From positions 10,424,185 through 10,488,184 of the forward strand of contig ML660774.1 in the NCBI GenBank assembly GCA_007570785.1: a DNA stretch of 64,000 nt, written 5' to 3'. This DNA is from Antilocapra americana (taxonomy: Eukaryota; Chordata; Mammalia; Artiodactyla; Antilocapridae). The notes beneath the pieces are model-generated. The model had not been told where the DNA came from. It saw only the letters and a list, made by a program, of their open reading frames with translations, and ran no database searches. Each line of letters opens with the position of its first letter. The stretch's first letter is position 1. Shown one piece after another: positions 25,246 through 37,308 of this stretch. The position numbers were made by a program, and so were the translations under genes.

Positions 25246-25763
25246 ACAAAATGCTCATTACCTCATTCTTCGGGCAACGCTTTTCCCAAACATCTAGTTC
25301 TTATTTTCAAGACTTCTCCAAAGCATAAAAAAAGTTACTTTATTAAATAAGTCCTTGAAATATAGAAAATTAAGTATGATGGGTTTTTAAAAGGAGGTCT
25401 CAGATTCTTCTTGTCTTAGTAAGAGACACAATGGATGCTCTGGTGATGAGAACCAATAAACTAATGTCCTCATTCATAAACCCAAGTTTGAAGCACTGAT
25501 CAAATGCACAAAATTCTTCCCCTTCCTATCTAGAGGGCTAAAAGGTAACGAAAAGCACTGGAAGGGTCAGAATGGTAAAAGAAGCCCAGTTCTCATCTTA
25601 AGTGTTCAAACCCCATGCACACACATACATACATACAGTCATCACCATGTGAGGTGATGAATATGTTAAATAGCTTGATTATGACACTTTTTTCACCATG
25701 TATATGCATATCAGAACATTCTCCACCTTGAATATACACAATTTTTATTTAAGTATACCTAAT
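25246..25763. other. Unassigned sequence with a short CA/CATA run
   Basis: A CACA-CATA microsatellite lies at 25617-25637. No gene recognised. Confidence 0.5.
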
Positions 25764-25777
25764 AAAGCTATTTAAAA
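25764..25777. repeat. Direct repeat flanking the LTR-like segment (left)
   Basis: aagctatttaaaaa, matched exactly at 26283-26296. It may be a target-site duplication or coincidence in AT-rich DNA. Confidence 0.5.
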
Positions 25778-26282
25778 AATACAAAAACAATTTTAAAGAG
25801 AGTCCCAGTTCGTTCCGATGTCGCTGAGGCAGAAAGAGCAGCGGAGGTGTTGAGCAAGCACAAGAGAAAACGGCTCAGGGAAGCAGGAGAGCAATCAGGC
25901 CAGGAGCACTTCGGTACGGCCCTCACATAAATGCATCAACTTTTATTTCACCTTTTCAAATATAGAATAACTAGAGCAAGGTAGTAGGGGGACAATGAGC
26001 AGCTATTCCCTGGCCTTTTAGAAAATGACTCCACTGAAGTCATCCTTGCCCTTTGCTGAAAAGAACCTTACGCAGGCTTTTGCCTGGGGGAAAAGTCCTG
26101 TACTTTCCCCACGTGGGGAAACAGCACTCAACTGCTACTTTCCTGCATAAAGGGAGGAAATTAGTTCCTTGGAAGGTTCTTTCTATCCCTGGTCTGCTCT
26201 GTATGACCCCTCAGCTCACTAAGAGGCATTCAGATAAATATCACCCAAACTCCCCCTTCCCCAAATTCTGCTAGCTATATAT
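25778..26282 (-). mobile_element. Possible solo LTR or other retro-insert of about 505 bp
   Basis: Less AT-rich than its flanks and containing several CpG (25813-25925). On the minus strand there is an AATAAA in 'gtgaaataaaagttgatgc' (about 25935-25953) followed by GC-rich sequence. This resembles an LTR laid out as U3, polyadenylation signal, then U5. No clear TG...CA ends, primer-binding site or internal retroviral sequence were found, and the 14-bp flanking repeats are too long for a retroviral integration. Alternatives are an L1-mobilised transcript or unique sequence. Confidence 0.35.
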
Positions 26283-26296
26283 AAGCTATTTAAAAA
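26283..26296. repeat. Direct repeat flanking the LTR-like segment (right)
   Basis: Exact match to 25764-25777. Confidence 0.5.
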
Positions 26297-26736
26297 TAAA
26301 ACTGAGCCCACTTTTTAAAAACAAAAATTGATATGAATGTGTCTTCAATGCTTAACTTTATCTTATAAAAACTGAGTAAACTTCTTAACAGATCTAGAAA
26401 TTGTACATACTTAGATAAGTTAAATATTTTAAAAATAAAATTACATAGCTAAAAGAGTTGTATAAGTATATATTTGATTCATGAGATTTTCCATATCAAT
26501 AAGGCCAAATGATATCACAGTAAGGGAGAGGCTGGCTTTCAAAAGTTTACTGAATAATATTCAAATAGTTTTGACATAATAAAATTTTTTTGGAGTAAAT
26601 ATTATACAATTCTGTGATAACAATAAGATTTATTATAAACATTTTTAATACTGATAAAATGGTATAATGGCAAATGACCTTCATGATCTATGTTTTATTA
26701 TGGGGACTTTAATTTGTTTGCTCAATAAAAATTTTT
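26297..26736. other. Unassigned AT-rich stretch
   Basis: Nothing recognised. Confidence 0.5.
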
Positions 26737-26860
26737 GCATCCAGTTACTATGACCTTATCATGATGCCACTCAAAGAGAATACAGAGATGACCAAGAAAT
26801 AGTCTTTGCTCTCAAAAAGTGTAGTCAAGGAAAAACACAACATATATGCAATTAAATATT
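26737..26860 (-). mobile_element. L2 LINE fragment, 3' terminus, antisense
   Basis: 'gagaatacagagatgaccaa' and 'agtctttgctctcaaaaagt' follow the antisense L2 terminus (worn 'gatacaaagatgaataag...ccctgccctcaaggag'). Confidence 0.55.
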
Positions 26861-27064
26861 TAATCTTAATATTAAAATGAGCTGATACTCTATCTATTGT
26901 GTTCCCACAATGAAACATTAGAAAATTTGAACCCACAGGTATCCACTCAAATTCCAACAGCCTCTACTGCCTCTCAATTTTTTTTGTTATAGTACTGTTC
27001 CTTTTCCTTCTAGATTCTATTATAACTTCACATATGTTAGTAATAAGTATGATTATATTGGTGA

Positions 27065-27765
27065 AAATATGAATGCATTTTTATTAATACAATTTATGTT
27101 TAAAACAGCTTTAGATTTAGCAAAAAATTACATAAAAATGATAAAGTTCTAATATACTTCATTTATCCCACTCCTCCATCCCCAGTTTCCTCTATTACTA
27201 ACATCTTTTATTAGTGTGGTATATTTGTTATAATTGACAAATAAATAGTGATACATTATTATTAACTAAGACCTATAATTTACATCAATTCATACCTTGT
27301 ATTGTACAGTTTTATGGGTTTTGGCCAATGTAAACTGTTATGTATCCACCACTGCCTTATCATACAGAAGAATTTCACTGCCCTAAAAATCCTGTGTTCT
27401 ACCTATTCATCCCTTGTTTTCTTTTTTCTGAATTCATAGCAACAACTGATCTATTAATTGTATCTAGTTTTGCCTTTTCCAGAATTTCATATAGTGTGTA
27501 GCCTTACAACACTGGCTTCTTTCACTTTGCATAATGCAGTAAGTGTCTTCCATATCTGTTTGTGCCTTGAGAGCTTATTTCCTCTTATCAATGAACAGTA
27601 TTCCATTATACAGCCATACTACAGTTAGCTTACCCATTCACCTATTGAAAGACATCTTAGTTGCTTCCCATTTTTGCCTGTTATAAATAAATCTGCTATA
27701 AATATTCACGTGCAGGATTTTATGTGAACATAAGTTATTAACTCATTTGGGTAAGTACTAAATAG
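27065..27765 (-). mobile_element. Old L1 fragment (L1ME/L1M-type), antisense
   Basis: Ordered antisense phrases: 'gtacagttttatgggttttg', 'tagttttgccttttccagaa', 'cttctttcactttgcataat', 'cacctattgaaagacatctt' and 'taaataaatctgctataaat'. All are typical of old L1 3' regions. Confidence 0.8.
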
Positions 27766-28019
27766 CACACAATACCTAACCAAAATGTCAACAAATAATG
27801 GGTAATGTGGTGATTATTACCATGGAAAATAAGGAGATAAGCAGTGCTGTGTAGCAGGGCAGTCAGGCAAAGGCTGGGATAAGGTAACACCGGTGAGATG
27901 CATAGGAAGGGCGGAAGTCAATGGACATCTATGGGCAGAGCATTTCCAGCAGAGAATAGTAACTACAGAAGCCCTAAGCACAACAGTGCTTGTTATTTAA
28001 GAATGGAAGAGGTCAGAGT

Positions 28020-28031
28020 CAATGAGTGAGT
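28020..28031. repeat. Left target-site duplication of Bov-tA
   Basis: caatgagtgagt, repeated exactly at 28244-28255. Confidence 0.9.
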
Positions 28032-28243
28032 AAAGTCAAGTCGCTCAGTCATGTCCAACTCTTTGTGACCCCATGCACTGTATCCCCCCTCCCCACGCTC
28101 CTCTGTCCATGGGATTTTCCAGGCAAGAGTAATGGAGTAGGGTGCACGTTTCCTTTTCCAGAGGATATTCCTGACCCAGGGATCGAACCCGGGTCTCCCA
28201 CATTGTCAGCGGATGCTTTACCGTCTAAGCTACCAGGGAAGTC
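28032..28243 (-). mobile_element. Bov-tA SINE, antisense, with target-site duplications
   Basis: 212 bp, BovB-like tail at left and tRNA-derived head at right. The pol III box B is well kept on the minus strand (gggttcgatccctgggtc, 28175-28192). It inserted in an L2. Open frames in both strands here (28026-28253 and 28049-28246) are SINE sequence, not genes. Confidence 0.95.
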
Positions 28244-28255
28244 CAATGAGTGAGT
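28244..28255. repeat. Right target-site duplication of Bov-tA
   Basis: Exact partner of 28020-28031. Confidence 0.9.
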
Positions 28256-28330
28256 GGCGGGAATTGAACCTGATACGAGGTGGTGGCAAATGAATATATA
28301 GGTAGAACCTTGGGGTATTTGGGGACTTAC

Positions 28331-29064
28331 TCTGAGTTAGTACTGTTGATGAACCTGTGGAAACAGGAAAAATTAAGAAACTACTGCATTTATTTATATA
28401 AAAAAGAATAGTGGCTTAGATCATCTTTGTAGGCTGTTTTGGCTGTTTTGAAGGTGTAAGCAATCTGTGATCAATTACCTAGAGTGAGAGAAAAGAGCAG
28501 TCAAAGTCACCAATGATTTTACTGTTCTTGCTGTTTGTGGTGAGAAAAATCACAGGAGACATCTCCCCCTTTGACTTTGTCGTTGATCACACAAATTTAA
28601 ACCGCACACACACAAAAGCTAGTGCCTTCCCTCCTTCCACACACAGGTTATAAAAGAGCATCAACTTGAATCTTTCAGCACCTGATTCCCTTGCCTTCAT
28701 TTCTCTATCCTTCTTGGTAAAAGCAGAAGACATCTGAATCCTGAGCCATTTTATTCCTCTGTACTGTTGGTCATTTAAGTTTACAGACATAGAGTTGATT
28801 CAGCTAACATGGTTCTTATTTACATTGGAAGCAAACTGTGTCCTGGACAAGTTAAACCACTTCTATAGGGCAGCACCTCTAAAAAGCCACACTGAGCCTC
28901 TTACCAGTCCTAAAAATAGCAAGCAGGGTCATTCCTCAGGACCTTTCAGGGGTATTCCTTTCCCAGATAATCTACTTGGCTTATTATTTCCTTTATACTC
29001 AATATCATCCTATCAGGGTGGCAACTGTCTATAAAACCTTGACAACTCAATATAAATTAGCCTA
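28331..29064. other. Unassigned sequence
   Basis: No repeat or gene recognised; open frames of 67 and 79 codons here show no family features. Confidence 0.5.
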
Positions 29065-29285
29065 AGTCTATACCATTCAACCTACTTCTCTTTGCCTGCT
29101 TTATTTTTCTTCATACACCGAACACTATCTAATATATCCTATCTTACTTTGTTTTATGTTTGTTATCTGCCTTTCCCACTAGAAAGTGAATGCCATGAGG
29201 ACAGTCTGTTTTGGTCTTGATAAGTCCCAGTGCCTAGAATAGAGCCTGACCCACAGTAGGTGCTCACTCAGCAAAATATCTAAGA
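29065..29285 (+). mobile_element. L2 LINE 3' end, sense
   Basis: 'cactagaaagtgaatgccat', 'gaggacagtctgttttggtc', 'agtgcctagaatagagcctg' and 'cacagtaggtgctcactcag' are the L2 3' terminus in order. Confidence 0.85.
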
Positions 29286-31269
29286 GAAAGATAAAATATA
29301 ATGCAAAACACTGATAACAACAAAAAGATAGTTCAGACAAAGCTCATTTTCTTAAATACCAGAGTCCATTTACAAATGTGGAGGATCTATGACAAGCTAC
29401 ATTTGGGAGAGGTAAATCTTTCTTTCACTCCATTATAGACTTCAAAATACTCATGATATTTCAAAATGCACAGCTCATAGTGGAAACCAATTGGGAAAAA
29501 TATATTATAAAAATTTTCTAGAGTTTATGTCTGTAGTAAAATAAATTTTAGAGTACAATTATAACTCTTGTCTCTGGACAACTGCCGTCTATATATAAAT
29601 CTGCCCTAGAAATGGGCCAAAGGATACACTGTAGTCAATATGAAACTTGATTCAAAATGTTTCATTAAAATGTACTCTGAAATATATTTTATTCTGACTT
29701 TTACAGTATATTTTTAAATCTTATATCAGATAGGTGGAAAATACTTGTTAAGTCATCTATTATTTTAATGTATACTTAAATAAAAGCTTTAAAAATACAA
29801 AAATGATGCATGACAGGTGTGCTTTAAAACTGGGTCAAATGAAAGCTTGTATGCCTTGGTTGACATATAATTCAAAGGCTAATATAAACAGTTTTCCAAC
29901 CCAACCCAAGAAATAAAATATTAGCTCTTCAATCTTGAATTTAGGGACCAAAACCACATGTTGCTGGAAGCAAAAGTTTTAGTACATGCACTTCCAAATT
30001 AGAAATATCACTGTAGAAGATTTTGTGACTATGAAATGAATCTATGGTGAAATATATGGTTTCACGAGTGAGAAGAATTACTTTTTAATTGTGCTTATGT
30101 GAAATGGAAAACATTCACCCAAAAATTCATTATAATACTTTGAAGAACTCTAAAAAATAGGCAAGGTTGGAAGGGTTACTCCCCCACAAAAGCAGCAGAT
30201 GCAGGAAGGCCTGAACACATCCTTCTCTTGAGCTGTGTATTGGAAGGCAGGTACCATGTAAGGAGCATGAGTTGTTAGTGGGGAGGATGGGAAGCGCAAA
30301 CACGCTCCCAGACCAAAGGCAGAAGCAGGAGAAATTTTATAAGTTGCCTCAAAGGCCATGTATAGTAGATCTGACTCTTTTCCAGAAAATTCTAATTCTT
30401 CAGGGAAAAAAATAACAAAATTATTGTTATACCTGATAAAAGAGCCACTGATGGAGCAGGATTTTGCATCCATGTTGGCCTTGGAAACAGATGGTCTATG
30501 TGGTTGCAGAATCAAATAGAAGGAAATCTGATAAGGTAAGGTCTGAAATCAAGGTTTGGACTGTGAATTGTGAAAATTGAAATATTTGAGGGGCAGAGAG
30601 TCTTTTAAGTGAAACCTGGATTATACTCTGGGATCGTCTTAAGGGATCCTTGAGCCAAGCTATAATTCCCTATTACACCTTAGGGTGATTTTTCACCTTA
30701 ACACTCAGTGCACAGTGAATTTCCTCCATACATGCTTGACTATTTGATGCATAGTACAGAGTGGTGATAAACTGGCATGAAAAAGTATAGTCTTTAAAAC
30801 ATTCTACGATGAGTAATACAGATTTGATAGAGTGGGGGAGGAAGGACTGAGTTGAAAATTGATGTTTTATATAATGAATCAGTCATACAGACTATTATAT
30901 GATTTAGAACAATTAGGTCTTCGGAAATTCTTCATGAAATAAGAGAATATTTTGGGTGTTAGTGTTAATACAGCCTCGACTGTCTCACAAAGTCTTTAAA
31001 AACTGAGCCATTTGTCGAGAAAGAAGAGAGACCTCTTTGCGCTGATTAGGCCCCTGTGCCCCGATTCAATATTGAGAAGCAATTCTGTTGTTAGAGATCA
31101 GATTTGTCTCCTATTGAGAAAGCAGCTATTGAGTCCACCTTGGAGCTACACAATAGCTAAGTCCAATTATATCTGCTGGGAGCCAGCTAGTTACATTCAT
31201 GATGGCAATAATTGCAGAAAATTTTCAAATGGTTTTTAAAACAAAAATACAATTAAAAATTGAAGTGGC
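29286..31269. other. Unassigned intergenic stretch
   Basis: No recognised repeat. A 121-codon open frame on the minus strand (30150-30515) has no known domain and sits in unremarkable sequence. 31000-31235 is less AT-rich and holds homeodomain-type TAATTG motifs. Confidence 0.45.
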
Positions 31270-31790
31270 TTGACAAATGTGTAACACTATGTATCCACAC
31301 TGTATTATACGTGTCAATGCTCTAAAAATCCTCTGTACTCTGCCTGTTCATCTCTGCATATGATGCTAACCTCTGGCAACCACTGAATTTTGTACTCTCT
31401 CCGTTGTTTTGCCTCTTCCAAAATGTATTATCGTTAAAATCATACAATATGTAGCTTTTCATGACTGTCTTCTTTCACTAAGTAATACCCATTTAAGTTT
31501 CTTCCGTATCTTTTCATGGCTTGACAGATCATTTCTATCTGAATAATATTCTGTCATTAAACATGTGTCAAAACCAATAGAATGTACCACATTAAGAATG
31601 AACCCTAATGACTTCAGGTGATAATGATGTGCTAATGTAGTTCCATCTTTTATAACAAATGTACCATGTGATGCAGGTGGTTACATGTGTGTGGAGACAG
31701 GAATCTGAGAACTCTCTGTATTTTCTACTCAATTTAGCTGTGAACCTAAAACCACTCTTAAAAAAATACATTATTTTTAAGGATTTAAAA
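31270..31790 (+). mobile_element. Old L1 relic with inverted 5' part
   Basis: 31270 to about 31562 is antisense L1 ('ctggcaaccactgaattttg', 'tgcctcttccaaaatgtatt', 'gtagcttttcatgactgtct'). From about 31563 it is sense L1 3' UTR ('aatagaatgtaccacattaa', 'aatgaaccctaatgacttca', 'agctgtgaacctaaaaccac') to an A-rich end near 31790. The arrangement looks like an ancient twin-primed insertion. Confidence 0.7.
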
Positions 31791-34700
31791 ATTTTTTAAA
31801 TTGCACTGGGCTATATATTTTTCAAATCAGTAGAAAGAAAAGAGACAACACAATGTAGAAAACAATGAAAATATAAATGAAATACAGGAAATAAAAGAGA
31901 CAAGAAAATGAAAGCCATGAAATATAAAAAGGGAGTCAAACATTAATTCTGACTAAACATCACAAAATGAAATTTGAATTAAAGTATTATCACATTATTG
32001 ATAGGAAACTGTATTAACTCTTTAATCTGTTGTTTGTCAACTTGCAAATATCTACATTTAAATTGAAATAAATTTTCAACATTTTGGAACATGACACATG
32101 ATTCTAAATTCATCTAGCAAATGAATACATAATAAGAATGTTATTAAATAGTACCATAGGATATCTAAAATTACTAAAACTTTTAGAAATTAAACAAATT
32201 TGAAATGATAGAAGAATAAACATGTACATGAAAGAAACTAGGAAACACAGAAATAGAGCTATGTATAAGAATTCACTGGAAAAACAAGGTAACATTTCAG
32301 ATCAGTAAAACCAGAACAACTGTTCACTCATGGTGTTGAATACTGATTAAAGAATACAAAATGAAAGTAAGATCATGATTTCATACCTTATCTGAAATTA
32401 ACCCAATGTTAAATATAAAAAATGAAACAAGAGAAAAAATGAGATGTATTTTTTTCTCTTCTTGGAATAGATATCTTTTAAAATTATAGTGTCAAAGAAA
32501 AACCATAAAGACTGTATAAAATGTGAAAAAATTACACATTATATTACCCTATAAAACACCAAAGGCAAACAACTACAGAAAAATTTATATCAAATATGTT
32601 AAAGGTTAGTTTCTTATTCTATGTCTAAGTTATGTAAATTATGCTTTTATTATTAATTGCACTCTGTTAAAACATGGTCCTGCCTCTCCAGCAACATTGA
32701 TGTGGGACGGGGGTACAGGATCTGAGTCAAACTAGGCCCCTACTCTAGAACACTGACCAGCTGTCACAAAGGCTGTTGACTGAGTCCTGACAACCAGGTC
32801 CTCTCATAAAATGTCTCAAACAGCAACTGCAGCAAAGATTCAGTCCCTCTCTGGAAAAATTATGAAAGACTTGTTACAGGAACTGTCATTTACTGTGTTT
32901 CCCAACACAGAGAGCGCTGATCTGGAAGGATGCTGCTGACTGGCCAGCAGGAGCACTTACTCACACACACACACAATACTGAACACACCTGTGGTCCTAA
33001 GTTTTAGAAATTAGCCCAGTTTCAGTGACCCTGGATGGTAAACACTCTATCGGCATTGGAATAAGTAAAGAAAACATGTATAAACATATGTATATAACCG
33101 CAGATCCACAAGTAGAACTGTGAAGTCAAAAGTCAGCTAATCTAATCCAGTCTTTCTCATTTTACTGAAAAACATGCCCCAGAGTAAATGAAAGACATTC
33201 TTAATCAGGTCAAAAAAACTTTTAAGGAATATGCCCCCTTCATGAAAATGCACTTAAGAAACTTCAATCCCACTATAAAATATATCTTAAGATTGTTGAT
33301 CTCTAACTTGTTATGTGGAGCTGTGAGTGTTAGCTTTAAAGGACACTGAGTTATTTTCCATATATTATTTCTAAAATCTTGAAGGAGGATGGGTGGTTAA
33401 CCCTAATAATTTCTGATTAGGCTGTACAGATCAAATATTTCACTTTGAATTGAGGTTTCGCTTCTGAAGCATGTATACTATCACTGTTAATAATGACTGA
33501 AGATATTTATCTCATAAGATCTACATTATTTGCTTTTTAAAGAACTGAAATTTAGTTCTTATCATAAGGAAATACAAGGGTAATCCTTCTGACATACAGA
33601 AATCAGAATGATTTACCAAAGCACTCTAATTTTAAATTGCACTCAACAAATTAATCTCTACTTCTATGTAAAGATAATTTATTTTAAATCATTGCAAATC
33701 CTGTGCTTTCAATAAGTTTTGACAGTCATTAATATTTTTATCACATTTCCTCAAAGGTGAGCTAATTACTATTATTATATTCAGTTAGAAATTCTACATG
33801 TATTTCCCATTTTTCTTGATTTTGAAACATAACTCTTGAGATATAATCTTTGCATGAAAAGCATAAAATGAATTGTCTGTCAAACAGTCCTCATTTTTCC
33901 TGTAATGAAAATTCTCTCTACAAGGGCATCCATCCTCTGTTACTTGATGGGCACAATCAAGTCACGCTTTTCTAACACTGTCAGGTGTTATTTATCTTGA
34001 ACCTGTACTGCCTCCAGGCATCGCAGGCCTGTGTATGTGTGTGCACTCTGTGATCTTTGTGGCAAGAGGCCATAAAATACACACTGACACTAAATTTGTA
34101 TAAGAATCTGGAGAGGTAGGTAAATGTGCCAGGCTTCTCGAGAACAATGAGTTTTATGAGGTCTACTGGAAAGCATGACTGTGGTTTAGTGAGATGCCAG
34201 TACAAGATACTCTAATTTAGCCATTACTTACTATCTGATTTTGAAAATACTGACAAGAGCCCATAAGATAGGACATCCAGTCTATGTCTGTGAAGACTGT
34301 ACCACTAGACATTACAGTAGAAAAAGTTATGTGGTCATTTCCTAAATATTTGTAAATATCCATGCCCTTCTTTCCCTACTTGAAACCCTTACAGAGTGAT
34401 TATATATGCTGATTTGAATCTTCCCATAAACAAAAATGAATAAAAAATGAGTAAGAGAATAAATCGATAAGTAAATATCTCTATAAGATTAATAGTGAAC
34501 TTCAGTTCACATGTGCTACACATTTCTCTAAGCTGTGCTCACTTTTAGATTTGAATATTGTATTTATGATTAGGTATCAGCTTTGAACTCTATGATGCCA
34601 TAGATTTTTCCAGCATCTGCTGGAACAATTGATTTTGCTGTCAGCATTATGAAGCTACCTGTGACATGTAAATATTTCATTCTCATTTGTACATAAACCA

Positions 34701-35399
34701 GATAGGAATCACTTGAACTACTTTTTTAACCACCTTAATTTAGATTTTTGTTTCTCACTGGTCTTTTTGAGCTGCTTTATAATCCAGTTTGAATTTATAA
34801 ATTGGTATTTACTCTGATAGTTACTGATTCACCATTATACTAGACCTGTTGCTAGTCATCTTGATTCACTATCTGCCTTATTCATCTCTGTAGCCTAATT
34901 AATGCAAGTTAAAGGGAAGAAGTGGTAGCCAACACAATTCCAGAATACAAATAGGTAACAGCATAATAAGTTTTAAAACTGCTCACAGAGTATATCTGAA
35001 GTTTGTAACAGATATTCACAGTTAAACCTCGTTCTTCTTTTAATCAATGCATTCTATAAACTGGGAGAAAAATTTAAATGTTTGAAAAATAACACTGTCA
35101 TGCATCAAGAATATATAATTAATATGTCAAAAATGCTCTTTGTGGTTGTATCTTTGCAAAATTTAGGGACATTAGGGTAGAAGAAGGAAATGTGTATAAT
35201 CACGGTGGATGGATGTAATCCTAAAGAACAAAGGCAACATTTGTAGCGCTGGAATATTCTACTGTCATAGTTATATGGGAGCATGGTTAGATGTGGTCTT
35301 CCCCCTCAAATTCACTGAGCAATATTCAGTTCACTGTCTTTGAGACAGCACTCACCCATTCTGACGAGAAGAGAAACAGTCAACTTCATTCAGAGTCCT
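31791..35399. other. Unassigned AT-rich stretch
   Basis: 3.6 kb without a repeat or gene I can name. A short (CA)n lies at 32964-32976. Confidence 0.5.
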
Positions 35400-35510
35400 T
35401 TGTGAAGGAAGCTCCTATAAGACAGAGACAATGGGTTATTTGCTTTTTAATCTCTAGTGTCTAGGACGATATCCAGAACACAGCACATATTCAATACAGA
35501 TATCACATAC
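35400..35510 (+). mobile_element. L2 LINE 3' terminus, sense, worn
   Basis: 'ctcctataagacagagacaa', 'ctctagtgtctaggacgata' and 'cagcacatattcaatacaga' mirror the L2 terminus. Confidence 0.6.
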
Positions 35511-35794
35511 AATACATGTTTCTTTCCAGCAAGCACTAGAAGTCCTAGAGTGCGGTTATTATGAGGGTGAACCAGTGCCAAAATCAGCATTGGGATCTCA
35601 ACACTGTCTTCTAAACACTCATCATAATGCTCTGACCCCCATCCTTGCTGATCGAAGCGTGGTCTACAGGAAGATCTCCAGGTGGCTCATGGACACACTC
35701 AAGCTAGACACACACCACCTTACATCGCACGTGACAGGCTCTCTATCACTCACATTCACCAAGGCAGTATGCACTTACATACTTAGACCATGTA

Positions 35795-35965
35795 AGTGGG
35801 CTCTGAAATAAGACGGTCCAGGTTTACACTTACCTTTCCTTCTTAGTAAGTATAGGACTTTGGGGCAACTTACTTTGCTAGGGTTTATCACATCTAAACT
35901 GGAGGTGGGAGTACAAATAGCACTGTCTATAAAATATTGTTTTAAGTTAACTATCAAATAAAGTA
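35795..35965 (+). mobile_element. MIR SINE, sense
   Basis: 'gggctctgaaataagacggt', 'ccaggtttacacttaccttt', 'ggggcaacttactttgctag' and a worn 'atctaaactggaggtgggag' follow the MIR body. Confidence 0.75.
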
Positions 35966-35988
35966 CTACATGTGACATTTGTGCCATA

Positions 35989-36340
35989 CACAGTTGACCC
36001 TCTGTATCAGTCGGGTACTCACTCATGGATTCAACCAACCACAGATGGAAAATATTTTTTAAAAAATCCAGAAAGTTCCTAAGCAAAACTTAGGTTTTCT
36101 GCATGCCAGCAACAGTCTGCACATCATTTACATTATAACTATTTACATGGCATTTACATTGTATCAGGTATTAGAAGTCATCTAGAGATGATTTCAAGCA
36201 TACGGGAGGATGCTTATAGATTATTTACAAGTACTATGCCATTTTATATACAGGACTTAAACATCCTTGAATTTTGGTATCTTCAGGGGATCTTGGAACC
36301 ATCCCCTATAGATAGATACACAGGTATAACTGTATAACAA
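35989..36340 (-). mobile_element. Tigger/MER2-type DNA transposon (non-autonomous)
   Basis: Starts with 'cacagttgaccctctgtatc' and ends near 'acaggtataactgta', worn terminal inverted repeats. Inside are 'ggattcaaccaaccacagat', 'tttacattgtatcaggtatt', 'catacgggaggatgcttata' and 'cttcaggggatcttggaacc', all characteristic of MER2-like elements. About 350 bp, no coding capacity. Confidence 0.85.
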
Positions 36341-36431
36341 TAAATATTAGTTATTGTAATGTTATGCTAATGAGATATCATGTATGCACCATGATTTTTT
36401 GCGATTATATAATGTTCCACAATCTCAATTT

Positions 36432-36446
36432 AAAATCAAGAATCTC
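36432..36446. repeat. Left target-site duplication of the full-length L1
   Basis: aaaatcaagaatctc, preceded by ttt. The right copy at 43301-43315 is aaaataaagaatctc, one mismatch in 15. The junction TTT/AAAA is the preferred L1 endonuclease nick site. Confidence 0.9.
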
Positions 36447-36458
36447 GGAGGCGAAACT

Positions 36459-36468
36459 AAGATGGCGG
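36459..36468 (+). promoter_or_regulatory. YY1-like site at the L1 5' terminus
   Basis: aagatggcgg at +13 to +22 of the element matches the YY1 core AAGATGGCGG. In human L1 a YY1 site at almost the same place directs accurate transcription starts. Role here is inferred from that parallel. Confidence 0.7.
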
Positions 36469-36799
36469 AGGAATAGGACGGGGAGAACACTCTCTCCCCA
36501 ATAAATATACCAAAAGAACTTTTAAAGGCTGAGCAAACTCCAAAAAACAGGAACTGAATGCTGGCAGAGGACATCGGGCATCTGGAGAGGCGACCCAGTG
36601 CCGACGTGAGGAGGTAGGACAAAAGAAAGAAAAGAAAAAAAAAGTAGAGGGAGAGACAAAGAGCTGGGGACGGGTTCCGTCCTGGAAGGGGAGTCTGGAA
36701 TAAAGAGGAAAAAAAAAAAAAGAGGAGAAAGGTTTCTGAATACCAGGGAGCATTCTCTCTGGCAGATCTGCGGTGGATCTTGGAGAGCAATATAGCTGA

Positions 36800-37308
36800 G
36801 AGCAGAAGCAGATTAATAGCTAAGCCCTGCAAGGTTCGTCTCTGGCTACAAGGAACAGCCGAGCGTGGCAGCACAGCCGAAGCGGACTGCTCCTGCTCAG
36901 GGAGGGGCGGGCCGCGGGCTCAGGGAACGGAGCAGCCTGAGGGACCTAACCTTCCAGGAAAAGCTCCCCCCGCCCAGGCCAGTGCACAAAACAAAGGGCG
37001 GTGAGGAGTCAACAGAGAGGCTGGGCAGCTGCAGGCTGCGGACCGGCCCAACCCCCGCCTGAGAGCAGTGGGCATAACCCAGCCCCTGGGAGGATAACCA
37101 AGACTTCTGGGGATTCTGGGCAGATCGGTGCTGTATACACCTTAGAAGGAGTGCTCAGCTGCACGCCGAGAAAACAGAGCAGCCGGGCCGGGGGAGAGGA
37201 GAAGCCCTACTCCCCAACTGTGCTGGGCGGACGACAGAGAGCCTGAGCAGAAGGGGCGGGGGAAGCCCTCTCACCAGGAGCAGGGAAAACTCCAAAATTA
37301 AATCCCTG
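36800..37308 (+). promoter_or_regulatory. CpG-rich 5' UTR/promoter region of the L1, up to the gap
   Basis: GC-rich against an AT-rich background, with many CpG. L1 5' UTRs act as internal pol II promoters and are silenced by CpG methylation; this is expected rather than shown. Open frames here (for example 36780-37004 and 37001-37246) are GC-driven and have no known product. Confidence 0.7.

Larger units (their letters stand above)
27800..28330 (-). mobile_element. L2 LINE, antisense, split by Bov-tA
   Basis: 27880-28019 has the antisense L2 phrases 'gggcagagcatttccagcag' and 'gaagccctaagcacaacagt'. 28256-28330 continues beyond a Bov-tA insertion (28032-28243). Confidence 0.7.

Noticed and set aside
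28032..28243. tRNA gene
   Set aside because: The tRNA-like head and box B belong to a Bov-tA SINE with target duplications and do not fold as a complete tRNA.
30150..30515. 121-codon minus-strand frame as a host exon
   Set aside because: A donor-like 'gtaag' follows on the plus strand at about 30535, but the frame is on the other strand and shows no domain or neighbour exons.
36425..36874. 149-codon antisense frame at the L1 5' end
   Set aside because: Begins outside the element and is rich in Phe/Ser/Leu because of A-rich sense sequence; no protein family.
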